NCBI GenBank assembly: GCA_002379985.1
Contig: DFVG01000019.1
Location: forward strand, 1-49,220
From: Flavobacteriaceae bacterium UBA4166
GTDB lineage: Bacteria > Bacteroidota > Bacteroidia > Flavobacteriales > Flavobacteriaceae
Direction of reading: 5' to 3'
Length of the DNA: 49,220 nucleotides
Below, piece by piece: positions 1 through 9,655 of the stretch. The notes beneath the pieces are model-generated. The model was not told the origin of the DNA. It saw only the letters and a program-made list of their open reading frames with translations, and made no database searches. The number at the start of each line of letters is the position of its first letter. Within the stretch, counting starts at the first letter, position 1. Made by a program: the position numbers and the translations under genes.

Positions 1-271
1 CAATGATTCGTACCGTTCCATACCCGCCTTTTGCACACCACACCGCCTTGATCTCTGGGGTGTCTAACATCTGTTGCAGGTCTTTTCTGCGTAAGGCATC
101 GCTACCGGCATATTGGTGATCTACCGCATTGATGGTTTTACCCAATACCGGTTGCAGGCCCCATGATTCCAAAAGATTTAAAAAGGGAACCAAACGACCC
201 GAACTAATTTTTCGTGCGGTAGAAATAATGCCAACGGCATCACCTTTTTTTAGAAAGGGGGGTGTTATCAT
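1..271 (-). CDS. LD-carboxypeptidase (peptidase S66), N-terminal part, cut by window edge
   Basis: This is a partial gene: 90 codons from an ATG at 271 running off the left edge. The start MITPPFLKKGDAVGIISTAR and the motif CAKGGYGTVRII near residue 80 are typical of the S66 family, in which the GGYG loop precedes the catalytic serine. Family members are cytoplasmic serine peptidases that trim L,D-linked murein tetrapeptides during cell-wall recycling. The catalytic Ser-Glu-His triad lies outside the window, so activity cannot be judged. It is transcribed leftwards, probably together with the lipoprotein gene just upstream (36 bp gap). Confidence 0.85.
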   Translation of the reverse strand, partial: MITPPFLKKGDAVGIISTARKISSGRLVPFLNLLESWGLQPVLGKTINAVDHQYAGSDALRRKDLQQMLDTPEIKAVWCAKGGYGTVRII

Positions 272-307
272 AGTCTTTGTAGTGAAATATAGTTATAAAA
301 TTAAAAA

Positions 308-943
308 TTATAAGGTAGTGGGTTTTGCCGCTTCGTATACAATTTTAGATACGTACAACTCTAAGGCTTTGGCTCGAGGGTCGGTAGAAGCATAAGGTGT
401 GTCGCCTTGAAATGATTCCGGCGGAGCGGTTGTTGAGCTCAAAAATAAGAATAGGTGTTTATTGGCCAAGCTTCCATTGTTGAACTGTACCGCGCCTCCA
501 TAATCCCAGCCCCATCCCATGAAATTAACAGGAACGCCGTTTCGGCGATTTAACTCCTTTACGGGCATTCCTAAATAGACACCCGTCGCAGAACGACAGC
601 GACCGTCATTCCCGGTAGCCGTAACACGCCACACCCGAGTACTGTCTTTTGGAAGAAAATCTATTTGGATCTCTCTGTCGGAATCAGGAAATAAGGTCTT
701 GGTCTGCACCTTCAGGGTCCCTTCAGCCACCCATCGGCTTTGTTGCTGAACTTCAGTTGTCTTCAATAGTGTTTCCAGTGTTCCTTCGTTCGCATGACGA
801 GCCAACGCTTCCAATGTTGGAAACGAATCAACGACCACCGTTTTTTTAGTTGCTTCGGAAGGCGTTGTCTTTTTAGAAGGCTGTTCTTTACAACTTGTTC
901 CGAAGAAAAAAACACATAATAAAATAGCGATATAACGATACAT
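308..943 (-). CDS. Hypothetical lipoprotein
   Basis: This 211-residue protein starts with a lipoprotein signal peptide (MYRYIAILLCVFFFGTSC, lipidated Cys at residue 18) followed by a Lys/Thr/Ser-rich linker. A conserved-looking C-terminal patch contains GVYLGMPVKELNRRNGVP and a Trp/Tyr/Gly-rich GWGWDYGG. I do not recognise a named family. The LGMPVKEL stretch resembles the segment of small SmpA/BamE-like folds that reads 'G.s..ev...lG', but that is only a resemblance. It is divergent from metG with about 100 bp between start codons, and its likely -7 box (7 of 8 matches, minus strand) at 1011-1018 abuts the metG box. Confidence 0.7.
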   Translation of the reverse strand: MYRYIAILLCVFFFGTSCKEQPSKKTTPSEATKKTVVVDSFPTLEALARHANEGTLETLLKTTEVQQQSRWVAEGTLKVQTKTLFPDSDREIQIDFLPKDSTRVWRVTATGNDGRCRSATGVYLGMPVKELNRRNGVPVNFMGWGWDYGGAVQFNNGSLANKHLFLFLSSTTAPPESFQGDTPYASTDPRAKALELYVSKIVYEAAKPTTL

Positions 944-1018
944 AAGCGTTATTTATCTAACAAGATAAAAAGGATTCGGAAGCCATCCCAGTTTTCTAAC
1001 AGTTTCTTTACAAAATAG

Positions 1019-1026
1019 TACCTTTG
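1019..1026 (+). promoter_or_regulatory. Bacteroidota -7 promoter box of metG
   Basis: TACCTTTG matches the Bacteroidota consensus TAnnTTTG exactly and lies 18 bp before the metG ATG at 1045. An in-frame TTG at 1024 is part of this box, so the longest reading frame cannot reflect the true start. No clear -33 TTG was seen. Confidence 0.65.
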
Positions 1027-1044
1027 CGCTTTACACAAACGTTT

Positions 1045-3114
1045 ATGAAACAACCCAAACGATTTACGATCACTGCGGCACTTCCGTACACCAACGGACC
1101 TGTTCATATCGGTCATTTAGCAGGGGTTTACATTCCTGCTGATATCTTTGCAAGATACCAACGCATGCAGGGTGCAGACGTAGCCTTTATCTGTGGAAGC
1201 GACGAACATGGTGTGGCCATCCCGATGCGAGCGAAGAAAGAAGGTGTGAGTCCGCAACAAATCATTGACAAATACCATGGTATTATTTCCAAATCGTTTG
1301 AGGACTTCGGCATAACGTTCGACAACTATTCGCGAACTTCGGCGCCCATTCATCATGAGACCGCCTCAGAATTCTTCACGACGCTGTATAAAAAAGGAGC
1401 GTTCGAAGAAAAAGTGACCGAGCAATTATACGATGAAGAAGCCAAGCAATTTCTTGCCGATCGCTTTGTAGTGGGAACTTGCCCTAAATGCGGTTTCGAT
1501 GAAAGCTATGGCGATCAATGTGAAAACTGCGGGACATCTCACAATGCGACTGACCTCATCAACCCAAAAAGCACCTTATCGGGAACACCACCAGTGCTTA
1601 AAGAGACCAAACACTGGTTTTTACCGCTAGATCAATATGAAGGTTTTCTAAAAAAATGGATCTTAGAAAGTCATGAAAAAGATTGGAAATCGAATGTGTA
1701 CGGGCAATGTAAAAGCTGGATCGATGATGGCCTGCGACCCCGTGCCGTAACGAGAGACCTCGATTGGGGTATCCCCGTGCCGGTAGAAGGCGCTGAAGGA
1801 AAAGTTTTATACGTATGGTTTGATGCGCCCATCGGGTATATTTCTTCCACGAAGGAGTGGGCAGCACGTACCGGTAAAGATTGGGAGCCCTACTGGAAAG
1901 AGGAAGACACGCAATTGTTGCATTTCATCGGAAAGGATAACATCGTATTTCACTGTATCATTTTTCCAAGTATGTTGAAAGCAGAAGGAAGTTTTATTCT
2001 TCCGGAGAATGTACCCGCCAATGAATTTTTGAATTTGGAAGGTTCTAAAATCTCTACCAGCAAGAATTGGGCGGTGTGGCTTCATGAATATTTAGAGGAA
2101 TTTCCTAACCAGCAAGACGTGTTGCGTTATGTGCTAACGGCCAATGCGCCCGAAACCAAAGACAATGATTTCACGTGGGCTGATTTTCAAGCGCGGAACA
2201 ATAATGAATTGGTGGCGATCTTCGGAAATTTTATCAATCGAGTTACCGTATTGACCCATAAGTATTATGAGGGTGCCGTTCCGAAACCTGCTGATTTTTC
2301 CGAAGAAGACCTGCAAACCCTTAAAGAAATGCGAGCTTACCCTGAAGTGATCGCCAGTTCTATCGAGCGGTATCGTTTTCGTGAGGCCCAAATGCGTTTG
2401 ATGGATCTCGCGCGACTTGGTAACAAGTATTTGGCCGATGAAGAGCCTTGGAAAACCATCAAGGTAGATGCCGAAAGAACCCAAACCATTATGTATGTCG
2501 CCTTACAAATTAGTGCTGCCTTGGCAGTACTGAGCGAGCCTTTTTTACCGTTCACTTCGGAAGCACTGAAACAACAACTAGAATTTGCTAACAGAAGCGA
2601 CAGCAAACTTTCCTGGAACCAGGTTTCTGAAGAAAAAGCGCTTCTTCCTGAAGGACATGTCATTGGAAAGAATGCGTTGCTCTTCAGCAAGATCGAAGAG
2701 GAACAGATCACCCAACAACTCGAAAAACTACAAGCGAGCAAAGAAGCCAACGAGATGACAAATTCAAAAATCGAACCCCAAAAAGAAACGATTAGTTTTG
2801 ATGACTTCACCAAAATGGACCTTCGGGTAGGTACCATTCTGGAAGCCGAAAAGATGCCGAAGACCAAAAAATTATTAGTGCTTAAAGTCGATACCGGAAT
2901 CGATGTGCGTACCATTGTTTCAGGGATCGCCGAAAGTTTTACGCCGGAAGAAGTAATCGGCAAGCAAGTAACGGTATTGGTAAATCTAGCCCCACGGAAG
3001 CTACGCGGTGTGGAAAGTCAAGGGATGATCTTAATGACAGAAACGGCTGAGGGGACGTTGGTGTTTGTAAATCCAGATGAAACTTCCATGAAAAACGGAT
3101 CAACCATCAATTAA
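1045..3114 (+). CDS. metG: Methionyl-tRNA synthetase
   Basis: The enzyme charges tRNA-Met with methionine in the cytoplasm, for both initiation and elongation. From the ATG at 1045 it has 689 residues. The class I HIGH motif is at about residues 21-24 (in PYTNGPVHIGHLAG). A zinc-binding insert has two CxxC pairs near residue 146 (CPKC and CENC). The KMSKS loop is present as KISTSKN near residue 335. An EMAP-II-like tRNA-binding domain occupies about 585-689, starting FDDFTKMDLRVGTIL. This fused C-terminal domain is usual in the long dimeric bacterial form. The frame could be extended to a TTG at 1024, but that codon lies inside the -7 box, so the ATG is preferred. A secreted-protein gene follows after 10 bp. 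Confidence 0.97.
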   Translation: MKQPKRFTITAALPYTNGPVHIGHLAGVYIPADIFARYQRMQGADVAFICGSDEHGVAIPMRAKKEGVSPQQIIDKYHGIISKSFEDFGITFDNYSRTSAPIHHETASEFFTTLYKKGAFEEKVTEQLYDEEAKQFLADRFVVGTCPKCGFDESYGDQCENCGTSHNATDLINPKSTLSGTPPVLKETKHWFLPLDQYEGFLKKWILESHEKDWKSNVYGQCKSWIDDGLRPRAVTRDLDWGIPVPVEGAEGKVLYVWFDAPIGYISSTKEWAARTGKDWEPYWKEEDTQLLHFIGKDNIVFHCIIFPSMLKAEGSFILPENVPANEFLNLEGSKISTSKNWAVWLHEYLEEFPNQQDVLRYVLTANAPETKDNDFTWADFQARNNNELVAIFGNFINRVTVLTHKYYEGAVPKPADFSEEDLQTLKEMRAYPEVIASSIERYRFREAQMRLMDLARLGNKYLADEEPWKTIKVDAERTQTIMYVALQISAALAVLSEPFLPFTSEALKQQLEFANRSDSKLSWNQVSEEKALLPEGHVIGKNALLFSKIEEEQITQQLEKLQASKEANEMTNSKIEPQKETISFDDFTKMDLRVGTILEAEKMPKTKKLLVLKVDTGIDVRTIVSGIAESFTPEEVIGKQVTVLVNLAPRKLRGVESQGMILMTETAEGTLVFVNPDETSMKNGSTIN

Positions 3115-3124
3115 TAAGGTATTC

Positions 3125-4585
3125 ATGACGCGAAACATTCTACTATCCTTTTTGGCTATTTTTTTAGCGGGAATTGGCATGGCGCAAGAAGATGTGCAAA
3201 CGCCTGTATTTCAGTTTGAACGTGATCCAGACATTGGGTTCTCCCCAAAGGAGTCCTATATAATTCACAATGAAAACAACGGAGATATCGCAGTCTTCTT
3301 AGAATACGATAAGCTCATGGAGATTCATTTGTATGACTCCCTCTATCAAAAGAAAGCTGCTTTTACGTCGCCCGGACTACCAAGACGTTTTGAGGACATT
3401 GTTGGGTATCTAATTACCCAAACGGAATATCGTATTTTTTCGCGCGCTGATGACAAATTGGGAAGTTTGGTATTTAATATTTCAGACCGAACGACTACAG
3501 AGAAAAAATTTGATTTTTCTTTTGAAAGAAGAGAAGAACTCTTACACAGTTTCACAAACAATGGAGTTTTTTACTTATTTACCGTTAACAAAAAAACAAA
3601 CGAACTTTTCCTTCTTCGATACACAGGTGGAGAAGAATTTGAACGCAACCGAATTAATATCCCTGAAATGCAATTCAAAGATATTGATGGAGAAGCAATT
3701 GATTTATATGATCTCGTTGTAGTGAATAGCTTTTTTGGAGCGAAAGGTCTTTCCGCAGTTGATAATAATAGCGTTATTAATGTAGATGCCGCCAGCCCTA
3801 GATCGAAGCTATATATTCATGACAATATTCTGACGCTGGCTTTAGACCGAGAGTATACCGTTACGTATCTGATAGATATTCCCTTAGACGATTTCAACGC
3901 AAAGATATCGACGATCGAAAAGCCGAAACTTCCGGAAGAGCCTTATGGTTCTAATTCATTTCTTTTTGATGAGCATATCTACCAACTGGTGGTTTCTAAG
4001 GAAATGATGGTGATCGAAGTAAAAGAGCGAGAAAGTAAAAAAGTACTGAAAACCTTTAAAGCAACAAAAGACCAGCCCATCGAATTCAAAAATTCCGATT
4101 TCATCATGGAAGGTGGTGCTTTTAGTGAACAACGAACGAAAGTTTTAGAGAAGACAGACGATTTCTTGAGAAAAATTTCGAGGGGCGATGTTGGTATTGC
4201 AGTGAATAAGGTGGCGGGAACATTACAACTTTCTGTAGGAGCGTTGATGGAGACATTTCAAATAGGTATTGGCGGGGGTGCCTATGGTGCTGGTTTTGGT
4301 GGTGGAGCCCCGGTAGTGCCCATGGCGCAAATGAATACAGCCAATAACGTTTTCCAGAGTTTTCATGAATCCAAAACACTTCGCATTGAATGCTTACTAG
4401 ATACGTCTTTCAACCATCTTTCTGGCAAGCCACCAAAAAATGTATTCGAAAAAATGCTCTCAATTACCGAATACAACAAATACGCGAAAAATGAAACGAC
4501 CACAAGAGTTGAAGATGGCTTCTTACACGGTTATTATGACTATCGCGAAAAAAAATATATTGTTCATTACATCCCTTCCCGCTAA
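3125..4585 (+). CDS. Secreted protein of unknown function, tandem paralog 1
   Basis: 486 residues with an N-terminal signal peptide (about 1-20, ending GIGMAQ), so probably periplasmic or outer surface. I recognise no named domain. The body has alternating hydrophobic and charged strand-like segments (for example IAVFLEYDKLMEIHLYDSL, then LGSLVFN), suggesting a beta-rich, perhaps propeller-like fold. A glycine-rich patch follows near residues 380-400 (GIGGGAYGAGFGGG). The downstream gene has exactly the same length and the same order of segments: D(S/K)LMEIHLYDSL here against DRYMHLYFLDSL there. The two therefore look like a diverged tandem duplication. It starts 10 bp after metG and may be read through from it. 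Confidence 0.75.
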   Translation: MTRNILLSFLAIFLAGIGMAQEDVQTPVFQFERDPDIGFSPKESYIIHNENNGDIAVFLEYDKLMEIHLYDSLYQKKAAFTSPGLPRRFEDIVGYLITQTEYRIFSRADDKLGSLVFNISDRTTTEKKFDFSFERREELLHSFTNNGVFYLFTVNKKTNELFLLRYTGGEEFERNRINIPEMQFKDIDGEAIDLYDLVVVNSFFGAKGLSAVDNNSVINVDAASPRSKLYIHDNILTLALDREYTVTYLIDIPLDDFNAKISTIEKPKLPEEPYGSNSFLFDEHIYQLVVSKEMMVIEVKERESKKVLKTFKATKDQPIEFKNSDFIMEGGAFSEQRTKVLEKTDDFLRKISRGDVGIAVNKVAGTLQLSVGALMETFQIGIGGGAYGAGFGGGAPVVPMAQMNTANNVFQSFHESKTLRIECLLDTSFNHLSGKPPKNVFEKMLSITEYNKYAKNETTTRVEDGFLHGYYDYREKKYIVHYIPSR

Positions 4586-4600
4586 GTTTATAAACTATTC

Positions 4601-6061
4601 GTGTTGAAATTTTCTAAAATTATTTCTAGAACTACTCTTTTATTTACAGTTTGTCTTTGCACTATTACATCTTCTTTAGCCCAAGAAGAAATCAGTCGAT
4701 TTGATCACTATAACCCCAACAATTGGGCGGTCAATTCGGGCTTTTCGATGACCCATCCAGAGAAGGACGAGTTTATGGTGTACCTCACCGACGACCGGTA
4801 TATGCACCTCTATTTTCTCGATAGTTTGCAACGTGTCTTCCGAAAAATTCAAGTAGAAAAAACACGCCGCGCCTATGACGAACCTATCGGAAAGATGGTC
4901 TCCAAAGAAGGTTACACCTTCTATTTCCATGATAGAAAAGAAAAACGTGTGGCCAGTCTTACATTTGATCCTAAGGTTGGACAAATCACACGCTATGGCG
5001 AATACGAAGTGCCGCTAAAACGTGCGGAAATCATTACAAGTTTTCCATACAACGACCGTATGATGATGCTGGTACTAGAGAAAAGAGATGGTGTGCTAAC
5101 CTTGTATGAATTGGGTAGTGAAGTGATAAAGTCTACCACCATCAACCCAGAAAAGTTGGGAATTGTGGATGCTGAAGGTCAGCCATTATCGCTGCGCCGT
5201 GAACTTCGTGAAAACGGCATTGAAGCCGTTGCTATTCTAGAGCAAAAATTGGCACCTGGTGTGCGAAAAAACACGGAACCGTTTAAGGTGTTTCGGTACG
5301 ACGATCAACTGCAATGGCTTATTGATACTTCGTCAGAACGCTCCCAATTGGTCACTATTTCTTTGCAAAATTTTGAAGTGACAACCTCCTCCTTTCCCAA
5401 ACCTTCCATTGAGAAAGAAACCATGCTCGCAAGCCAATCTACCCTGTACAAAAATTTGCTCGGTCAGTCTTTCTTCGGAAAGAATAAGGTAGCAATAAAG
5501 GTACTCGATCTTGAGACTGAAACCGTTGTGGAAGCATCTGAATGGGACCAATTTGATGCTGAAAAATATCACAGCTACACGAAGAAAGGAGTGGCCATGC
5601 AGTACCCTGCATTGATGAAGAGGGTTTGGTTTGAGAGAATAGCCGATTACCCACAAGCCATTGCTTTTCGCGATACTCCCAATGGGATTCTATTGGAGGT
5701 AGGAAGCTGGAAAAAACCGCAGGATACCCATGTAGACCCCATGCTTCAAACCTTGTACCTCTTTGGTGCCGTGGGCGGACTCATTGCTATGAGTATTAAC
5801 AATCATACCAATCCAGGACTGATGAATCTTGGAACCCATTACGCCGGAACTTCCTATGTGCTTGAAGTACCCATTGATTGGAAGGGGCATGAAACCAAAG
5901 AATATGACCCTACAGACGTCCTTTATAAAATTACCGGCATTCTCGACGAGGTGAAAGGCACCCAGTTACTTTCTTTGGAAGAACGATCGGAGGGGTATCT
6001 TCTCGGTATTTGGAATCCAGAAGTGGAAGTCATTTCCCTTCGCTTTGTGCCTTTCCATTAG
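4601..6061 (+). CDS. Secreted protein of unknown function, tandem paralog 2
   Basis: 486 residues starting with GTG at 4601 (a TTG at 4604 is the alternative). A signal peptide covers about residues 1-27, ending SSLAQ. It shares segment order and exact length with the preceding gene: a DSL motif near residue 70, a GY.FYF..R..K..SLTFD segment, a predicted hydrophobic patch near 385 (LYLFGAVGGLIAMSI, where the paralog is glycine-rich), and a C-terminal strand pair. No known domain is evident. The stop codon TAG overlaps the stop of the convergent ppc gene by 4 bp (TTAG at 6058-6061), leaving no room for an intergenic terminator. Confidence 0.75.
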   Translation: MLKFSKIISRTTLLFTVCLCTITSSLAQEEISRFDHYNPNNWAVNSGFSMTHPEKDEFMVYLTDDRYMHLYFLDSLQRVFRKIQVEKTRRAYDEPIGKMVSKEGYTFYFHDRKEKRVASLTFDPKVGQITRYGEYEVPLKRAEIITSFPYNDRMMMLVLEKRDGVLTLYELGSEVIKSTTINPEKLGIVDAEGQPLSLRRELRENGIEAVAILEQKLAPGVRKNTEPFKVFRYDDQLQWLIDTSSERSQLVTISLQNFEVTTSSFPKPSIEKETMLASQSTLYKNLLGQSFFGKNKVAIKVLDLETETVVEASEWDQFDAEKYHSYTKKGVAMQYPALMKRVWFERIADYPQAIAFRDTPNGILLEVGSWKKPQDTHVDPMLQTLYLFGAVGGLIAMSINNHTNPGLMNLGTHYAGTSYVLEVPIDWKGHETKEYDPTDVLYKITGILDEVKGTQLLSLEERSEGYLLGIWNPEVEVISLRFVPFH

Positions 6062-8643
6062 GCCGAATTTCTACTCGCGTTAATATTCCCAAAAAGCGAT
6101 CGGGTAACGATCTTTTCATAAACTGCAAGTTCCTCGGGATCAGGGTTTCCGTTTCGTTCTAATTCCTGAATATGTCGCAGCGCGAATTGCTGAATGGTTA
6201 ACAATGGCAGAACGATCGATTCGCGTACTTGAATAGAGGCTTTCCCCGCAGGTTCGTTTTGCATAAGTTCGTCATACCCAGTAAGCTTCAACAGCAAACG
6301 TTTGGTAGTTTTATATTCTTCGTGTATGATGTTCCAAAAAGCTCCAAATTCTGGATCATCTGCCATGTATTTGGTGAGGTCGAAGAACGATTTCGACAAG
6401 GACATCATGCTGTTTCCGATCAACGTCTTGAAAAAACTTGAATGGGTATAAAGTTGCTTGACTTGATCAAAAGTGCCTTCTTCTTCGTAATATTTCAGCG
6501 CACTTCCCACTCCAAAAAAACCGGGCACGTTTTGCTTCAACTGACTCCAAGAACCTACAAAAGGGATGGCACGAAGGTCACTAAACACCAATTCTTTTGA
6601 TTTCCCGCGCTTCGAAGGCCGACTCCCAATATTGGTCTTTGCGTAATATTTCAAAGTACTCATGCGCTCTAGATAAGGCAAGAACATGGGATGATTCTTA
6701 AAATCGGAATATACTTTGTAACTCCGTGTTGCCAGATCGTCCATGATCTCTCGATCGACATCCGTCATGGCCGTGGGAGCATCCGATAGATAGTTCTGAA
6801 TTCCGGAACTAATTAACTGTTCCATATTGTATTGAGAAGAATCCAGCGTTCCGAAATTAGAACTAATCGTTTGCCCTTGAATGGTAAGTTGTACCGCTTT
6901 GGCTTCAATATTTGGACCTAAAGAAGCGTAGAATTGATGGGTATTCCCGCCCCCGCGAGCCGGTGGCCCTCCACGACCGTCAAAAAAGATCACTACAATA
7001 CCGTGTTCTTTTGAAACTTTAGTGAGCGCTTCTTTCGCTTTAAAAATAGACCAGTTGGCCATCAGATACCCGCCATCTTTAGTGCCGTCGCTAAAACCTA
7101 ACATAATGGTTTGCTCGTCTCCTCGGGATCGCACATGCTCTCGATAGACGGGATTGGTATACAACTGTTCCATAACGGCAGGCGCATTCTCAAGATCGTT
7201 AATGGTTTCAAACAAAGGCACCAAATCGACCGTTAATTCATTTTGAAAGGCCCCCAGCTTCAACATCGCATACAGTTGCATAACATTGAGTGCCGTTTGG
7301 TTGTTACTGATAATATAGCGGTTCCCTCCTTTTTCACCGTTTTCTTTCTGAATTTTTTTGAGGATCTGAATGGTGGCAATAGTATTTGCCACATCTTCGT
7401 CTTCAAACTGTTCGGGTGTTAATGTGCCTGCAATGTTGGATAGAGTGGTTACCTGTTCGTCTTCGGAAAGCTCATGATAATTGCTCGGAAGGTTTGAGCC
7501 GCCATCTTTCAATAAGAGATCTACCATAGCCGTAAATACTTTATGATGTACCCTACTGTCTTGACGAATATCTAGGGTCGCAAAATGAAATCCGAAAAGC
7601 TGTACTTTATTGATAAAGCTGTTGATCTCTGAAAGAAACAACGATTGGTGGTCTTGAATGATCAACGCTTTGATGGTTTCGAGCTCCTCGCGGAAGAATT
7701 CAAGCGTAAATTCTTCTTCAAAAGTATCTTCGAACACTGCTGTGTACAAACTTTTTTCCAAACGTTGGAGTCGGTCTTCAATCCCTCGGAAGGTCAAACG
7801 TCTTCGAAGCTTTCTAATATCTCGATAGTAGTTTTTGAGGATGGTTTGTCGGAGTCGGCGTGACACTTTCAGGGTCGTTTCAGGTGTCACGAAGGGATTT
7901 CCGTCGCGATCACCTCCCGGCCAAAATCCGATCTCGACCACTTGATTAGGCAAGGCTTCTTCTTCAAAGATATTCTGTTGAATGTAATCGAAAATCTTTC
8001 CGAAGGACTTATAATAAACATTTTCCAAGAACCAAATAAGACTCACAGCCTCATCATAGGGCGTAGGTTTCTCGTGCTTAAAGAAAGGAGTTTTCCCAAG
8101 TTGACCCATCAACAGATTGATATTCGTGAGGTCGTTCTTTTTAATGGCTTTGGCGAGATCGGTAATGATGGCAAGAACATTCCCTGGATAGAATTGTGTA
8201 GGATGCGCTGTCAATACCATTCGAACTTGAAATTGCGACAACAAGTTTCGTAACAAAGGCATTTTATTCTCCGAAATCGCCTTTTCCTTCAAACTTCTCA
8301 AGGTTCCAATACCATCCATATTATTGACGATCGGGAAGGCAGCATCTTCAATGGCATCAAATAAAACCACTTGCCGTTCGATATATTGAATAAATCGAAA
8401 AAGAAGATTGATTTGCCGTTTAGGGTCGCGATGCGCCTGATATTTTTCAAAAAAAGTTTCAACAATGGTCGTTGCATCCTTGCCTTTTGCATAACCTTCG
8501 CTACAGGTTTCATGAAATAACGGCAGAAGGGCACCGGTTTTAGAGATCGCGTCAAAAGGCAGCGTCATAAAGATGCTGTTATAGATATTATAACGCGAAA
8601 GAACACTTTGGTTAAATCGGGTGAGTTTTGGAGGTACAGCCAT
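6058..8643 (-). CDS. ppc: Phosphoenolpyruvate carboxylase
   Basis: The enzyme carboxylates phosphoenolpyruvate with bicarbonate to oxaloacetate, refilling the TCA cycle. 861 residues, slightly shorter than the roughly 880-aa proteobacterial form. The catalytic-His region VLTAHPTQ is near residue 143, FWPGGDRDGNPFVT near 241, LGFSDGTKDGGYLMANW near 515, and the mobile-loop motif FFDGRGGPPARGGG near 556. The motif GSWSQLKQNVPGFFGVG follows near 700. The C terminus ends NINASRNSA, whereas the classical enzymes end in a conserved QNTG/RNTG. That end contributes to the active site in the well-studied enzymes, so the variant is worth noting. An in-frame ATG at residue 26 (MTLPFDAISK) is an alternative start. 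Confidence 0.96.
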   Translation of the reverse strand: MAVPPKLTRFNQSVLSRYNIYNSIFMTLPFDAISKTGALLPLFHETCSEGYAKGKDATTIVETFFEKYQAHRDPKRQINLLFRFIQYIERQVVLFDAIEDAAFPIVNNMDGIGTLRSLKEKAISENKMPLLRNLLSQFQVRMVLTAHPTQFYPGNVLAIITDLAKAIKKNDLTNINLLMGQLGKTPFFKHEKPTPYDEAVSLIWFLENVYYKSFGKIFDYIQQNIFEEEALPNQVVEIGFWPGGDRDGNPFVTPETTLKVSRRLRQTILKNYYRDIRKLRRRLTFRGIEDRLQRLEKSLYTAVFEDTFEEEFTLEFFREELETIKALIIQDHQSLFLSEINSFINKVQLFGFHFATLDIRQDSRVHHKVFTAMVDLLLKDGGSNLPSNYHELSEDEQVTTLSNIAGTLTPEQFEDEDVANTIATIQILKKIQKENGEKGGNRYIISNNQTALNVMQLYAMLKLGAFQNELTVDLVPLFETINDLENAPAVMEQLYTNPVYREHVRSRGDEQTIMLGFSDGTKDGGYLMANWSIFKAKEALTKVSKEHGIVVIFFDGRGGPPARGGGNTHQFYASLGPNIEAKAVQLTIQGQTISSNFGTLDSSQYNMEQLISSGIQNYLSDAPTAMTDVDREIMDDLATRSYKVYSDFKNHPMFLPYLERMSTLKYYAKTNIGSRPSKRGKSKELVFSDLRAIPFVGSWSQLKQNVPGFFGVGSALKYYEEEGTFDQVKQLYTHSSFFKTLIGNSMMSLSKSFFDLTKYMADDPEFGAFWNIIHEEYKTTKRLLLKLTGYDELMQNEPAGKASIQVRESIVLPLLTIQQFALRHIQELERNGNPDPEELAVYEKIVTRSLFGNINASRNSA

Positions 8644-8733
8644 AATATTTAGTTGAACAGACTAAGGTACAAAAGGTTTCAGGAAAGTGTGTGTTGTCGT
8701 AGTTATTTATCATAATTTTAAAGCACTCGACAT

Positions 8734-9642
8734 ATGGCTTTACTAAAAATCGCTTACCATCCTATTTTCAAACATAATCTACCGTTGGGGCATCGGTTTC
8801 CCATGAGTAAATATGAACTCCTACACCAACAATTGCTTCACGAAGGCACCTGTACAGAGGACAACTTCTTTACTCCCGGCACCCCCGACGAAGCAGCCAT
8901 TTTAGCGGTTCATACCAAAGACTATGTGCAATCTTTACGGGAGCTGACCCTTGAGCCGCGAGCCGCGCGAAAGATTGGATTTCCGCTGAGCGAAAAATTA
9001 GTGGAACGAGAACATGTCATCACGCAGGGAACGGTCGAGGGATGCCAATTTGCCTTAGCTCATGGAATTGCTATGAATATCGCCGGAGGAACGCATCACG
9101 CGTATCCCGATCGAGGCGAGGCGTTTTGTCTTTTTAATGATCAAGCCGTTGGGGCACGTTGGTTGTTGAAGCATACTGCAGTGAAAAAAATAGCGATCAT
9201 TGATCTGGATGTCCATCAAGGAAATGGGACTGCTGTAATCTTTCAGAATGAACCAAAGGTCTTTACTTTTTCTATGCACGGAAAAAGCAACTATCCGTTT
9301 AAGAAAGAACAAAGTGACTGGGACATTCCGCTTCCAAATGAAACAAAAGATGACGCCTATTTAGACACACTGCATAAAGCTCTTCCGAAGCTATTAGACC
9401 AAGTGAAACCTGACTTTGTTTTTTATTTAAGTGGTGTCGATATTTTAGAGACTGATAAGTTGGGAAAACTGAGTTGCACGTTAAAAGGATGTAAAGAGCG
9501 AGATCAAATGGTATTGGGTACTTTACGACGGTTAGGCATCCCGACACAAGTGAGCATGGGTGGTGGCTATTCTCCAGAAATTAAGACCATTATCGAAGCA
9601 CATGCAAATACCTATAGGGTGGCGCAACAATTGTATTTTTAG
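8734..9642 (+). CDS. Histone deacetylase family zinc hydrolase (AcuC/HDAC11-like)
   Basis: 302 residues in the arginase/deacetylase fold. The signature residues are visible: the His-His dyad in GGTHHAYPDRGEAFC (about 119-133); DLDVHQGNGT near 159, with Asp and His zinc ligands; SGVDILETDKLGKL near 233, with the second zinc-ligand Asp; and MGGGYS near 275 with the transition-state Tyr. Length and motif spelling fit the bacterial class IV-like group. Substrates in bacteria are mostly unproven and may be acetylated proteins, acetoin-linked enzymes or acetylpolyamines. It is divergent from ppc and stands alone, followed by a hairpin. Confidence 0.9.
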   Translation: MALLKIAYHPIFKHNLPLGHRFPMSKYELLHQQLLHEGTCTEDNFFTPGTPDEAAILAVHTKDYVQSLRELTLEPRAARKIGFPLSEKLVEREHVITQGTVEGCQFALAHGIAMNIAGGTHHAYPDRGEAFCLFNDQAVGARWLLKHTAVKKIAIIDLDVHQGNGTAVIFQNEPKVFTFSMHGKSNYPFKKEQSDWDIPLPNETKDDAYLDTLHKALPKLLDQVKPDFVFYLSGVDILETDKLGKLSCTLKGCKERDQMVLGTLRRLGIPTQVSMGGGYSPEIKTIIEAHANTYRVAQQLYF

Positions 9643-9655
9643 TGGTAAAAACAAA

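Noticed and set aside
129..395. 88-codon plus-strand frame at the left edge
   Set aside because: It lies antisense to the LD-carboxypeptidase start and the 3' end of the lipoprotein gene, starts with no promoter or signal, and its composition is that of a shadow frame.
2337..2963. 208-codon minus-strand frame inside metG
   Set aside because: It is fully antisense to the catalytic and tRNA-binding parts of metG, Ser/Leu-rich in the way antisense frames of Glu/Lys-rich genes are, and has no promoter.
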